This document shows positions 27,035 to 42,100 of a stretch of DNA of 64,000 bases, piece by piece. The position numbers and the translations under genes were made by a program. Under the pieces are notes generated by a model. The model saw only the letters and a program-made list of their open reading frames with translations, had not been told where the DNA came from and did no database searches. The first letter of the stretch is position 1. Every line of letters begins with the position of its first letter. This DNA comes from Rachycentron canadum (Eukaryota > Chordata > Actinopteri > Carangiformes > Rachycentridae), in assembly GCA_038496675.1 (NCBI GenBank), contig CM076662.1, positions 14,254,766-14,318,765 of the forward strand, in the 5' to 3' direction.

Positions 27035-27120
27035 AAACAACTCAAAGATCATTTTCCGAGAATTTCATTCACCATTAAACCATTTCGACTGTGGCACGTT
27101 CCGATGCTGCTGTTGAGGCT
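25629..27120 (-). CDS. egfr: egfr exons 26-28, C-terminal phosphotyrosine tail
   Basis: These exons (27073-27120, 26860-26953, 25629-25972) encode the last 161 residues or so. Tyrosine motifs in order are LRYIPDP, PDYMNQ, NPIYQHP, TEYLNCF, PEYLNDV, NPDYQQDF and NVEYLGPD. Three fit the Grb2 SH2 rule (pYxN): YMNQ, YLNC and YLND. NPDY fits the PTB/Shc rule (NPxY). The position of human YHNQ (mature Y1086) reads YQHP and lacks the Asn. The Cbl site RYSSDP (Y1045) reads RYIPDP. The tail ends 10 or so residues earlier than human EGFR, just after the Y1173-like tyrosine. Confidence 0.9.
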
Positions 27121-30100
27121 CTGCAAAATGGATGATTTAAACTTGAGTTAATGTCTCACAATTACACCACAGTAAATGCAAAGTAAGAAAGTGTTTTTGC
27201 ACTTTTGAATATTCTACCATCGTCTCTAAAGTAGACATTAAGTGAAGAAATAGGCAATTTTAATGCAATACAAAAACACATAGTTGTTCTGCTGAACTCA
27301 CTTCCTGATTTAGGTGCAACCTTTATTTTTGTCATCTTTAAGTTTGACTATCTTTGATTCCAACTTCTTCAAATTCTTTTATTTCTACTTTGTTTGATGT
27401 GAGAGTAATACTTTCAGTCATTGCAATTTATTTTAAAACCTCTCAAGGGACAGTTTGTTTTGAATAGTGATAGTAATGTTTTTCTATGGTTCCCAAGGAA
27501 TCACAGCTGTCATCTCAATACAAGCTGATGAGGATCGAAATAAATGTCTACCAAGCAGATTCATATTCATTCAGGCAAACTGACAAGCTTTGTTGTATCT
27601 GTCAGACTCTCCAGTCAAAGGATTGCGAGCGGCATTAAACCCGTGAAACCAAGCGAATAAAGAGAACAGAGTGACAGCTGTGGAAATGCAATTACTTTCA
27701 ACAAGAAAAGGAAATTAAACACACTGAAGGAGCAACCATCTGTAAAGAAAAAAAGAAAATAAAAAAATTCTCGACCCTGAGTGGCCCATGCCCCAACAGC
27801 GATATGACAAAAGCAGGCGTATGCTGAGCTTTTATTGGACAAAGGTTTGAAAAAGTTTGCCTGCAAAGGTAATCAAGTCTGAAGGCTTGTATGGGCTAAC
27901 CAGGCTGTCAGTGGCCGGCAGCTATCCCAGGTAGAAGAGCCAGACCTACGCATGGCCTTCACTGAACCTGAGGTAGAACAGTTCTCCTTGTTAAGCTCCC
28001 ATCAATCAAAGGGCACCTGGGAGGAAACGTGGGAGAGGGGATGATGATGATGATGATGACAGGGTGTGGGCAGGGGTCAGGAAGAGGAGAAAAAGGTCCC
28101 ATCGGTGAAAGTTAAATCGGATGAGGGCAACTGGGGTCGGGAGGGTTCAATGACTGGTCACCCGGGTTCAAGTGAGGAAAATGAGTTCAACTCTCATGGC
28201 TGTATGATCACCTGGTTTCGGTTTAACAGCCACTGTTCTGCTTCTGCTGACTGAAGTGAAAGCTAATTGTTTTCAACAAGGACTTTATTTCCATTCGGAC
28301 TCACAGTGTAATGATTTATGCAGAAATCCCCATTTCCCAAAACACAGTTAGAATAGCGCAATTAAATTTTCAAACAGTTGACTGCATGTTTGCATGTGAA
28401 GTGTGCACTCACTGCTGAAGCATGTACTACAATTTCTTAAATCAATGAGTACTGCTGTTTTTCTGGGAAATGTAACTCTAAAGCAGCTGCTATTCCTCCT
28501 TCACTGTTTGGACAGAGAAGGTAAGTATGACCGAATCTGGCACGTGAGTCTCCAGTAAAGTGTGTTTGTGCCTCATTATATATACCGCTTCGCTTTTTTT
28601 TCCAGTTAGCTCTACGCTGGCTGAAGGTTCACAGTATAAAATACTGTGAAAATATTATGGATCTCAAATTTCTGTTTTCTCTTTCTTTTTTATGATTAGA
28701 AATACATGTGATGTGAGGTCAACAGCCACTAGGGTTTAAATATGATTTAACTGTATCCTAATATTTTCTGATCCAGTGGGCCCTTTGCTAATATAAAATA
28801 ACAATCACATATTCATATGCAAGTGATATAGTGGAGTATAGTGTACACAGTGTATTTTATTTTACTCGTCTCTGTCTATTAGTAGTAGTAGTAGTAGTAT
28901 ACTGTTATTTTGCACATTTCCCTTATACTTTTTTGGTTTTTAAAATGAACTCGCAGGATTCAGAACAGAGGAGTCTTGTATAGCACCCTAGAACAGAGTC
29001 TTCTGGCTAATAATGGCATCCCAGTATTAGGCCTATCTGTGAAATTTGTAATAATACTTTAGGTGGACAATCATACAAAATATCTTGATCATAATGGTCA
29101 TTGCATTTTCTGTAAAACTACGCCATCTTGTGTGGCACACACAGGTGCATGCACACACACGCAGTTTTTTTCTCTTTTTCTATTTTAACTGCCAGCCCAC
29201 AAAGCAAAAATGACTCACCTCTCCATGTTATTCTGAAATATCAGCAGTGGTATAGGAGAATCATTTAAGTTTATTTATTTATTCTTTTGCTTTTCCTATT
29301 TATTCCTTTGCTTTTTTCTGTGCCAAGATCCCTAATTTTTTCACAAACACATGCCCAATCCCACACCAATTCTTTTTTTGTTTTTACATGACATATCTTA
29401 CTGTAGAGTGGAGCAGAGGGGTGTGGGAGTTGCTTGGGCTGCTGAAGAAGCCATGCTGTGGCACCAGATACTCGTCTGCATCCACTGCATCCTCCATGTC
29501 CTCCCCACTGATCAGACTGCGGTAGAATTTCGTGTCTGTAGGACTCGGCAGGTGCATACGGTCGTCACCCTGGAGTAGAAAAATAATTTTTGTACTTGAT
29601 AAGTTACAGTAACTCACCATCATTTAATCAAAAGATTTAAGAAAGTTAACCAAACTTTGGGTAAAATTATACCTGTATGACAAGATAACGGGAAGGATCT
29701 CGCGCCATCTTTGTAAACTCAGCTATTAGTTCCCGGAAACGAGGTCGGCTATCTGCATCAATCATCCAACCTGTACAGACACATCAGCAGAGATCATCAA
29801 GATGAGTCAACTAAAACTTTAATACTCTTTTTGAGGACAATACCAGAAATGAACTGCGACTAGTAACAAACATAATCCCTTTATTGATTTAAAGTTGGGC
29901 TGCAACAAGCAATTATTTTATTATTAGTTAATCTTCTGTTAATCTGTTCATTGTTTGGGCTGTAAAATTATGTGAAACACTTTGGGCTGTATACTTGTTT
30001 GAAGTGCTATGTAAAGAGTCCTATTGAGTTCAAATGTACAAAAAGAATAAAAAAATGCATTTTTTTCAAATACTTTACAAACCACTTTAGAGATATCAAT

Positions 30101-33100
30101 AGTATAAGTACAGAATTTTCCATCGTGTACACATTTCAATGGGGAAAAGCAGAAGAATAGATTATATTATGGAGGTTTCAACCAGCCTCCCACTGAGCTT
30201 ACATTTCACCATGATCATGTAGACATCTATGGTACAGATTGGTGGTTGAGGCAGTCGCTCCCCTTTCTCCAGGACCCCAGCTATTTCACTGGCAGGAATC
30301 CCATCATACGGTTTAGTCCCAAATGTCATCAGCTCCCAAACCGTTACACCTACAGAAAGAAGGGACAGTTGGTACGTGTTCTCTTTGTTTTGCTCTCAGT
30401 AACAGGCAAGAAATGGGAGTGACAGAATGTAAGCTTCTCAAATATCACATGGTATCAAAATAGCTGTGTTGACAAATTGGCTCTGCCTGCAGAAGTGGGA
30501 GTTAGCAGGATGCATCTCAGTGTTGGAGGAACTGAATAAAGGAAAAGGAGGAAAGGAAGGCTGTCACTTCTGCCAGGGTCTGTTGATGCTTTTGCCATAT
30601 TGAGCGGAAGGCATGACCAAACCCTCAGGAAAAGACGATTTGGAGGCTGGCCCATTCGAGAAAGCTGTGCTGTGTTTGGCTTCTATGTCTGTCTGTGTAG
30701 GCATCTGTGCATGTGTGCGCTCCTGGGCTGGAGGACCTGTCTATGTGGGTTGAGGCAACAATCTCGTCTGACATGATATTGTCCATCTGAGACTGTTTGT
30801 GTGTAGGTGTGTGTTACCTGTGTCCTAAAATCGCAGATGCTAGCAAGATATTCTATCGTTTTAAAAATGTTGACAAGCCTTATTAGATCCAAAAACAACA
30901 TCCTCTTCAAAGCTTCAAAGTGACCATCCTCTCACAGCCTCACTTGCTGTTAAAACACTTTATTTAGCAGAGAATAAATATTTCTCCTGTGAGACTGTCA
31001 CCAATACTCAGGGGTAGAGAGGCCCAGCTGTTTTACATATCTGATGTTACAAAAGGACTCCAGCTCAATCTGGGACACTGCAAGCAGGGGTTCATGTTGG
31101 GTTAGAGGGAACATAAAGAAAAAGACTTACCATAACTCCATACATCACTCTGATGTGTGTATGTCCTGTTCAGGATAGATTCAAGAGCCATCCATTTTAT
31201 TGGCACCTGTGAAATCACAGTTTAATACATCAAGCAGTGTAGTAATTGCCAAACATGCTACACACTTGCACTTGATTGCACTATACACACTTGATTCTAC
31301 TGCCACCTAGTGGTGCAGAATTGTAGTAGTCACACACCCAAAAAAATACACCTTTTATTATTTATTGTTGCTGAAACTTCCAACATTTGATACTGATTTC
31401 TACTGAAGAAACATGGACAAATTCTCTGCAGGAGAGTTTGCACTTTACAGGAGATGAGAAGCAGTATGCTGTCATCGCACAAAGTGCGTCACACAAAGCT
31501 TAAAAAATGATTTCTGGGATGGTTTCCTGCACAAGGATTAAATCCAGTCCCACACTGAAGATGTTTTTTTAATAGATGTCTCTACTCAATTTTGTGTTCG
31601 TCTAAGACGAGGCTTAATCTCTGTCTGGGAAACTGTCCCGTAATGTTTAATTAACACTGTAGCAATGCATTTAACTAGAATGAATGAAGAAAATCTCCAC
31701 AGCTGCAGATGTCTGTGCTCAAGTCCAGCTTTGTCAAGATGGATTTTAAAGAACTGAATTTCTCCACATCTCTCCTTCTGGTGTGAACAGGCAAGAAAAT
31801 GCCTGGACTGAAACTGAATATTGTATCACATTGAATTATTATATCATCACTCCTGAAAACATACTGAGGTAATAATATCAGACAAATAACATCAGTAAGT
31901 ATGTTATGACCAGGACATTTCAGCATATTACTGGATATTTGGAATTTAGTTTTAATAAATGGTTGTTATCATATTAAAGGGAGCTAAACTGGGCATAACA
32001 GAGTTTTCTGTGAGAAAAAATGTGCTTTCAGTTGGACAAAGAAACCTTGATAAGAGAAGGAAAATATCTGATCTATCATTTCTTAGAAATCAGTTAACTG
32101 ACTGAACTATTTATATATCACTATTTATATATCCCTTAGATAAAATTAAATCTAGAGCAAAACTACAAAAATGAAAATACCATCATTCACGATGTGGAGT
32201 AAATTCATTCAACTAGAGGAAAATATCCGTCTTTCCAGCACTGTGTGTAACAGGCTATAAATAAAGTTTTTATATTTGGAGCTATTTGTGATTGTGTGCA
32301 ACAACAAAATTCATTTGAGTGTGAGGCACAACTTTTGTCCAACCAGTGTCTTTGTACCGACCTTTCCACCATCTGCATGGTACTCTTTCTCATCAGCATT
32401 GAGCAGCTTGGCCAGACCAAAGTCAGTGATCTTGACATGTTGAGGAGTCTTCACCAGAACGTTTCTGGCTGCCAGGTCACGGTGTACCAAGTGGCGCTCC
32501 TCCAGGTAGCTCATACCCTTTTGTCAAACAAATGATGAAGTGCAGGTTATTACATAAGCGTCATGCTTTTTGCACTAGCTGTCCAATATGTCAAAACATG
32601 GAAACTTTGCTTTATCAAACATCATAAAAGATGTAAAGGTGCTGAAATCTGTCATGATAGACTTGTCAGACTTGTCACCAGCACCTAATGTCATTCAACA
32701 GTATCTCGAAGCAGTTAAAGGCTGTTGTAAAAAAAAAAAAAAAAAAACATGACTTGCATTGTAGGAATGCAGTTAGAAAATTAATACAATTTACTTGTGT
32801 ATCACCTTTCAAACAAGACATGCAGCTTAAAGTGATTTACAACAAACAATGCACTTAGTGAGTCACACAAAATGAACATACTAAAAACAATGTAAAATGA
32901 GGTTGTTGTTTTTATCTTATGCCCTACATTACTTAAAAACCTACAAAGTGTTTTAATTGAAAGTAAACAACGTTGAATAATCAAACTGCTTTATATCTTT
33001 ATTATATCACACATTTACACACTGTTGGTGTGTTATATAAAGATATATCATTATTATATCAAACTATTTCACACTGTAGGCGAGTAAATGTTTGTGACTT

Positions 33101-36100
33101 GGCCAATAGGTAGGGTCTATTGAACAGATCCTAACATGTAACTTGATGCCTTTACAGGGTTTCTTTCTTACCTTGGCTATCTGCACACACCAGTTGAGCA
33201 GGTGCTGGGAGCCGATATTGTCCTTGTTCTCTTTGACATAGTCCAGCAGGCAGCCGTAGGGCATCAGCTGGGTGACGAGCTGCACCGTGGAGGTCAGGCA
33301 GATCCCAAGCAGACGACACACATGGGGGTGTTCCACACTGGCCATCACATAAGCCTCCTGTAATGTGCACATAGAGATATGTTCGTTTGTTTTTTTTGTC
33401 AGTATTTATCTTTAGCAGGGCCCAATTAGGTGGCATAACCAACAAAACAAGTCCTTTCTGTAGAGCACGGAACGAAGAAAAGGCTGTAATTCATTTTGAT
33501 GGATGAAGAAGATGATTATTCACTGGACCACTGTTGGTGTCCACATTTATACTGTAAAATGAAAGCTTGAGAAACAACATCTGTAGAAATGTCTAGTGTT
33601 TGGAGATTTATTCTTTTGGAGCAGGCAGATTCAGCTAACCATCTTTTAGCTCAGCTCAGAGTGGAAACTCTCAGTCGTCATAACAGAAAAGTGACGTAGA
33701 GAAGAAACCATGGGGATAATCCACACTGGCCACCAACAAAAGGCTTCCCACAAGGAGGCCCATGCAAACAGCACTTGAAACTGAGCTTTATTTAGTAGGT
33801 TTTCTGCCATTACTGCATTACTTGTAGCTAAAATATTCTCCACGTCTATTACAGTATCAGCATTATTTAGTAAATAACCACTTCATTGCCAGGAGCTCCT
33901 TAATTTTGTCAGTCTGAGAAATAGGCATTAAAAAAAAAAAAAAAGAATTCCCCTCAAAAAACGAGACTCAGCTTTTCTGTCAGGAAGACCATGAAAACGT
34001 GTGTTCACCACAACATCCAGATGCACAGTGACTGAGCAACACAACCACAAAATCACAGGATCCGAGATGCATGTTCAGCCGTTTTTTTTTTGTTTTTTTT
34101 TTTTTTTTTTTAAACAGGCTGATTTCTCAGTGTGCCTTTAGGCTTGCATTCCTATCCAGAGCACCTCAGCCTTGGATTGTACACCAACGCCCACATGCAG
34201 CCCTCCGATGAATAAATCCTATTTCCATCATGCTAGAGGTCACCATTTAGAAACATAACACGTTCTCGATTACAAGGAAAATAGGTGGCCATTAGTTCCA
34301 AATAAGTTGCATGTGGCACAGATGACGGGATACATTAGTGGAATAGACATCTGGGAAGCCATAATTGTTATTCACTCTTATCTTTTGAATTGAAATAATA
34401 ATATTGTGAGTATTACAAAAAAAAAAAAAAACACAAAAGGTGCGTTTCTAACGTCTAACTGTCATTTCCCACCATCAGCACACACTTCACTGAAGTAGTT
34501 TGGGAAATAACATTTAAACGAACTGCTGTTTTAGTTGTGACTCAGTATTACGGTAAGCTTCGAGTCCAAGGGAAGAACCACATAAATCAGTGAACCTACG
34601 TCCAAAATCTCTTTGTTTGCTTTTGGTGATGTGGCCTCTCTCAAAACCTTTATGGCCACTGGGATCTTCACATCCTCTCCCTCTGGAACCCACTGGCCCT
34701 GTATGGACACAAGAATCATCAACTGAGCAAAAGATCATATGTACAAATGTTAGTATATACAATATAAATGCAAAGGTTGAAAGGTTTCTGTACTTGTGAG
34801 GACCCTAAACCTAGTGGTGGAAAATAAAGTATATTTACTCAGGTACTGCACTTAAGTCATTTTAGGCTATTTTCTCATTTCGAGTGCATTTCATAAGGTA
34901 ACCTTAGTGTTTAAGACTTATATAATATATAATACATATGGCCAGTTATATAAAATGTTGCATCGTCTTAGAATAAAGTTAAACTATCAATAAACTAGTT
35001 AACATTAGGCCCAAGTTAAGCAGCAAAAATGCTACACACACCTCAATTCATCAGTAATAAGAACCCATGATAATGTAGCTCTTTGACAGGCCACCCTGGC
35101 ACCTAGTGAGTACTTTTACTTGTGATACTTCAAGTACACTTTGCTGCTAATATTTTTGTATTTCTCCTTAAGTAAAACTATGCAATGCAGGATGTTAGAT
35201 TGTAATGGAGTATTTTTTATAGCAAGATATTAGTAGTTTGACTTAACTTTAGATGTCACAACTTCTTTCACCACCGAATAAACCTTACCCTTCACAATTA
35301 AATACCAAACCTCAACCCTGACTCTAACTCAAGTCTTAACCCTCAAGTAGCTCTTTGGAAAAAATGTCCTTACTTTCCAAAGCCTTTTTTACCCTCAAGG
35401 TCTAAAACTGCAACTGGTCCTCTCAGAGACAGAAATCCAAGAGACACACACATTTGTTTTTGTACTGTAAGTAAGAACATTGTGTTGACCTACATTCTCT
35501 GTCTGTGGAGATTTATCCTAACCTTAATCTGAAACTGACCCGAAAGTAAACTTTTAACCTTGTAGAGATCAGTGCTTTGTCCCCATATATCCCCATAATG
35601 ACACTGTGTAAACACATATTTGTGTTTGTGAAATTCTTGATAAATGAATGGATTAGATATACACACAAGGAGGGAGAGAGAGCTCTGAAAGTGAGAGTGA
35701 AGTCACGCATGATCTGGCGAGTAAAATATTTAATTAAAAAATTGACAACAGATGTAGATGAGGGAGAACACTGATGGGTGTTGTATGTTGGCACATACAC
35801 TGTCCCTGAACTCCAGCTTTTGTAAAACTCAGCACTGTGGCGCAATTTGGACAGAGGGTGTTGTTTTTTTGTTTTTTTTAGACACAACATTGAGGCATGG
35901 TTTTACCTTATAAACTGTTCCAAAAGCCCCTGATCCCAGCACTTTGATTTTCTTAAACTCAGGCTCTTTAAGGATCCGCAGCAGAGCCTGGTTCGGTGCC
36001 TCTCCACTTGGAGTCAGAGGTTCGACCAACTGGAAAAGAAGGACTGATTGTCTTACATACTGTCTAAAAATATGAAAGTGTCAGAAGACAATAAAATATG

Positions 36101-39100
36101 TAAATATTATCAACATGCCTACGTCTTCCTCCAACCCATCCCTCATCTTACCTCTCTCTCTTGGAGCAGTCTGCGCATTGTCCTTTTCCTCTTAATGTGG
36201 CGTCGGCGTAGCAACACAAACACAGACAGGCCTGCGATAAGAACAGCCAGCAACCCACCAACTACACCAGCCGCAATCATGGAAAGACCAGAAGTGCTGA
36301 AAGAACAGATAGAAGCCAGAGCGCATTTGTGAATTGAATCAACAAGGAGAGATTAGATTAGAATGTCTAACTTAATAATAATCATTATTACTGCATTTAC
36401 TCACCTTTTAATCTGACAACCTTCAAGACCAGGCCCAATGCACCTGTAAACAAATCAATGCAAAGAATCTGATGTACCTGAATTGTCACTGTGTCATCAC
36501 ACTACAAATTCCCCAAACCACCAGATGTCTATTGATTTCCTACTAAGCTAAACACTAAGGGAAAACCCCATTTTAGGGTTTTTGTAAACGTCTTTTAGCC
36601 TCTTGCGGTCTGATCTTGGGGTGAACTTGCTTGGACGGCCAAACCTGGGAATATTGGCAGTTGTTTCAAATGTCCTCCACTTGTAGACTATTTTCCGGAC
36701 AGTGGAGTGGCTGATTTCAAATTCTTTTGAGATCTTTTTCAATCCCTTACCAGACTCATAAACTGCTACAATCTTCTTTCTGAAGGCCTCAGGCAGCTCT
36801 TTCTATATCACCATGGTGTTCACTCTCACTTCAACAGTCAGGAGCACATCAAACTAAATGTCTGAGGTTTAGATGCAAGCCTCCTTCAAAATGCTGAGTA
36901 ACCATGTTGTAATCATGTGACCTGATGTGATAGACATGTGTGATTTTAGCCATTTTAAGTGGCAATAAATGTGGGGGCGTCCTAATTTATTCCTCACTAG
37001 AAATTAAGAAATTCTTAATTAATTAAGACTAAATGTATAAATCACTGATTTCCCTTGGGGCCAGTGATACTAAACTAGTACAGTTAGTAAAAATACATGA
37101 ATTTGCACAAGACAGTTGCAGCATCCAATTGCACACGGTTGCTTGCAACTAAGACATTGTGGTATCCTTGAACCACTTCCTTCGACAATCATCAACGATC
37201 ACGATAACCAATCTGGATACATTAGGTCTGCTCTCATTCCTGTTTAAGTTATTATTGTTCTGCTCTATAATGCCAAGGAGAGGTCTATCCATTCAAAATT
37301 GAAATAAATGCATTTATTTCAATGCAAAAGGCAAGAAAAGGCAAAAAAGAACTTTGACAAAATCATGGCATGCTTTAGAAATAAGAAAATTTGCTTTATT
37401 AGCAATAAATGGCGCTCATTCTACAATTAATTTCTAAATTGTCTAAATTGTTTACATCTACTTCTGCAGAAAATTGCGTAATGTTTAAAACCGACCTCTC
37501 TCCAACCTGTGAACCACAGCCAAAACTTGCATTAAAGTTACTGCACTGACATTACCACAGAGAAATGCTGTAACACAGGGACATGTGGTGCCATTTCTCA
37601 GGTTGGTGAAACACTGTTTTTACCCTTGAGTGCAGTTTTTGTGGCAGAGCTGGCACACTCTCATCTCATCTGCGTATTTCCACACTAGCGCGTCGTCCTC
37701 CCCTGGCACGCCTTGGGGGCAGCGAGAAACACAGAACAGTCCATCCTGGAAGTTGGCACACTTGGTACAGTTTCCAGAACCCTTAAAGTAAGAAAAAAAA
37801 AAAAAGAAGACTCATGATGTTTACAACCCTCTTGAGAGGAGTAGTAAATATTATGCAAGTTGAACTGCCTCTTAGTAGTGATTTCTCAAAGAAAGTTGCA
37901 TCCCTCTTCCTCATAAAGATGCCAGTGTTAAAGCAATGAAAACCACACATCCATGTTAGAGGCTTCAGTTTAGGCCATTACAACTCAGTCCTCTGATACT
38001 ATTATTGCAAATCAAATGCTACCATTTAACACTTTCACTAAAACTTCCTCTTAATTAACGTTTCTACTTCTTTACTCGGCATAGCATTATGGTCTATTAA
38101 GGCTGCTTTTGATGGAGAAATCGGTAGCACCAACACTTCTATAATGGATTTCATGCTGTGCAATTGTTAATCTGTGCAGCTCTTAGATTCTGAGTGACTG
38201 ACAAAGAAATCATGACATTTATACTTGAAATTTAAATCTGTTTTATAAGACTTCTGGTGGGTTTTTTTAACGGATGTTTGCAATAATAGTTTAGTTGTCG
38301 GTGACAGACATACAGGTGCACTGCAGGTTGCAGTCCCATTCACACGTTGACACTCGGGGTGACACTCAACGCAGGTTTTGTTCACAACTGCCTCCCGTGG
38401 CTCTCTGCAAAACCAGTAACAAAACAGCTCATTTCAAACAGTTACATGTGAAGTGAAATTCTTGTTCCCTTCTTTGAGGGCAGAAGTTAAATTGTAAGCA
38501 TGTTGAGATTCAATGTTTGACAGAGACCCTGACAGAGATAAACAGCTGTGAGTGAACGGGCCATTTTAGCTACACACATTGTTTGTCTTATATCTACTGG
38601 GGGTTTAACTTCAAAATACCTTGGATCATATTTGGTCTTAGTATTGCTTTCAATAACAAATCCCCAAACTTGTCTAATGTCACAGTCTGGAAATGCTCCT
38701 GGTATTAAAAACAGACTTTGAAGGAAGTTAACAGTAGAGCACAAAGATCTCATGTTCAGACTGTTTGTCTTAAATAAGGAACACTGCATTTCAGAGCTTA
38801 AAAGGGAGTAAAAAGCCGGATTCCTCTCTTACCCCTCAAGGATGTTGCAGGAGTCAACACAACTCCCATCACGGTTGTAGTCACGGCAGGCGAAACACAT
38901 GTCCGGGCCTGGACCCCAGCAGCCGTGTGTAGTACACTTCCTGTCACAAGTGTTGTTCCTCAGCGCTGAAAACAAACAGATAATGTGAAGAAGGGATCTT
39001 TCCTACCTAATTATGGCAATTTTGAAATTAGACTTAGACTATTACATCTAGCACATTTCATTGAATAATCGCATATTATTCAACACTACAACAAAAAGAT

Positions 39101-42100
39101 TCCTCATGATTTCAACGTGGGAAACAAAATTCAATTTACCACATGTGGCAGCGTCAGCATTTTCCTCAACAATGACACTTTGGCTTTTGGATTTGAAGAG
39201 CCCCTCCCAGTGGCTTTTTTTGGTGTAGCACAGGTTTCGGTTCTTGACAATGACAATGTCTCCATCGCTGACTTCTTTGAGGGCGCGAAAACCCAGAAAG
39301 CTGATGCCGAGCTGAGTCATGACCACACTTCGGCTCCCACTACCAAAGGGAAACACATGGAACAAGGATGGGGGGGGGGTTTAATCAGAACTTGAAACTT
39401 CCTCTTTGTCATCCAGCTGTTGTAAATCTACAGGGGTGGGGTTGGTGGGTGTGAGGGGGTTTGGGGTTTTTACAAGAGACATACCGTTTAGTTCGTCCGC
39501 GAATGATCTCCAGATTCTCAAAAGGACTGAGTGAGTTCATGCTCTCTGGCCACGTTTGAATCCACAAGTATCCTGAAGCAACAAATTCTTAATTGTGAAA
39601 CTCTTCAGTGAGCTACTTAATGTGTCATGCATTACTCATGTCTTACACAGACTTACCAGTAATTTCTTTAACTGTCTTAAACACCTCCAGCTGAACAGGA
39701 TCCATCTTTGGTGTTTTGGTATATTCATCCCTAAAAAAATAAGAAAATACATGTTATTGGTTATTGATAAATGTGCAGTAATCTATTGCAGTTAATACAG
39801 GAGACGGCCATGAAGTCTGCAGTGCTTTCACTTACCCATAAATGGATGTGTGGATGATAGCAATGTTGCCATTGATTTTTGTACAGTTTTTGAAGGAGTC
39901 AATGTTGGTGGCATTGATAGACAGGGTGTTAGTCAGGTCCCCCGTTCCAAGTCCATTACACACTGCAAAGCATTAAGAAAATGATTCAGTACAGAAACTA
40001 TTTCAATGCTCTTGACATTATTCTAATATTAGAATTATTATTAATAAAAAAAAAGTGAGCAGGACTTTTAAGAGGAGGCAAACGGCAAAAGTACCAATTA
40101 TTATCACAAAATTATTGAAAGTACTCAATACAACTGCAGTATGTTCCCTTGGATTATTATTAGTGATGATTACCATGAAAGTTACCATGAAAGTTGCTGG
40201 GCAACATGGAGCTAATTCCAACAATTCTGCATATATTAGATACTTAATCTATATTAATGTGTCATATTTAATGATTATATGACTTCATGTTGTAACTGTC
40301 TCTTGATTGTGATAAAGCATGTGGCTCAAGTAAATGTGTTTCGCTGCATTTCACCACTGTGAACTGAGTCAGAGATAGTCTCCAGGGTGCACAGGGAGTG
40401 ACCTTAACCCCCTACCTTTTGGACACAGTCCATCACACTTGGCACACTTCGTGATTCCTCCCTCTTCCACCTCATATGTGTTGCCACTGCACGTCCGCAC
40501 ACAGGCTCCATGGTCAGTCACAACATAGTTATCTGGAATTATTGCGTACAAGTACAAAAAAATCAAATCATAACTAAATGGAATTTTTGGCCATAGTTAT
40601 ACCACCAGTATCACTATTGGTGCATAATAGCGCTGCAGACCATACAGCTCAGTATTGCATGAGTAATACTGGGACATGTGGACGTTTAACTAAGAGAGGA
40701 CAGTTCTTGCATTAACACGCCCTGAAACTCAATCATTTTCTTTCCTTGTTTATACAGTTTATAATTAAACTGTAACTGTGCTCTGTAACCACTGAATGTC
40801 TAACAACCTTGAAAGATGACCGGGGCTCTTGTTCAGTGTGCCACAATATGAAAAAGCTTGTACTTGCACTTATGTTTTTTCATATTGGCAAGTCAGGCCG
40901 ACTACTTTTATTTTATTTATCTTAACTGTCAAGGCAACAGCTACAGTGCAGTAATAAATATATATATCTAGTCTAAGAGGATTAAAACTTCAGTAACAAT
41001 CTTGGCTAAAAAAAACCTGAGAATAAGTTTAGTCATTCTTACGTGGGCAGCTCTTTACACAAGTCGCCCCGAAGTTGTACTTTCCATGTGGGTTAGGTAC
41101 CAGCTGGTGCAGGTTGGGGTCATAACGCATGAGGCCTGGGCAGGAGTCCTTACACACCCCGTCATCCTGGAAGTCCCGGCAGGCCTGCAGCACAAACAAC
41201 AGTCATCCAGTACACAGGGTCCAAAGCAGAGCCCCTAACTAATGATAACACTGCATTCCTCTATCACAGCCTTGGCTTAATCCTGCACAGAGAAGAGTGA
41301 GAGCAGACGCTGATACTCCAGGCGCTGCCAAATGAAAGATTTCATCAGCAGTTATATGTCTCATTGGTACTGAAACCAATAATAACACTTCTGATCATAA
41401 AAACAGATGCCGCTGAGTGAGGGCTTTGTTTTGTTGGAGCCCTTTCACCCAACTTTAAAGCAGAAGTATGTAACATTCAGTTTATTTTTTGTTCAATCTG
41501 TTTTCACATTTCCCCTGTTCCTTGATCATATCATTAGTCCTGTCACGCATATCAAGGCATCTTTCTCTCACCAGACAGTCGGTGGGCCGCGGTCCTGTGC
41601 AACCTGCGGCACAGTGCTCATTACAACAGTCGCTTGGTGAGGGTCCTTTGCACCTCTTCGAGCACTGCTGGGCACAGTTCAGCTTTGTTACTGAAGATAA
41701 GAACACAACAAAGTCAGCGAGGTGAGCAGCAAATCATGTTTGTTTGTTTGTTTTTTTTTTTTATTATTTTAAGACTTAAGATTTTAAATTAGAGCTGTAA
41801 ATCTAAATATTTTGTATGCTGAAACAATTGATATTCTCTGCAAAGCTATTTCCAATTTTAATGTTCAACCACACCTTATATACTGTACACCCACAATGAT
41901 AGGTTAAATTAGACATGTTACAGAGTTCAGCTTTGATAGATCATTTGCACTTGAGTTAAAATTAAAATTAAAACAAATATCAGGGCTTACAAGTCTGACA
42001 GTTTTCAGGACCAGGTGCCCAGCATGAACCGTTGAAGCAGCTTGAGTCACATCTTTTACCTGAGAAAAAAAAAAAAAAAAAAAGAGTCAAAATTTTACTT

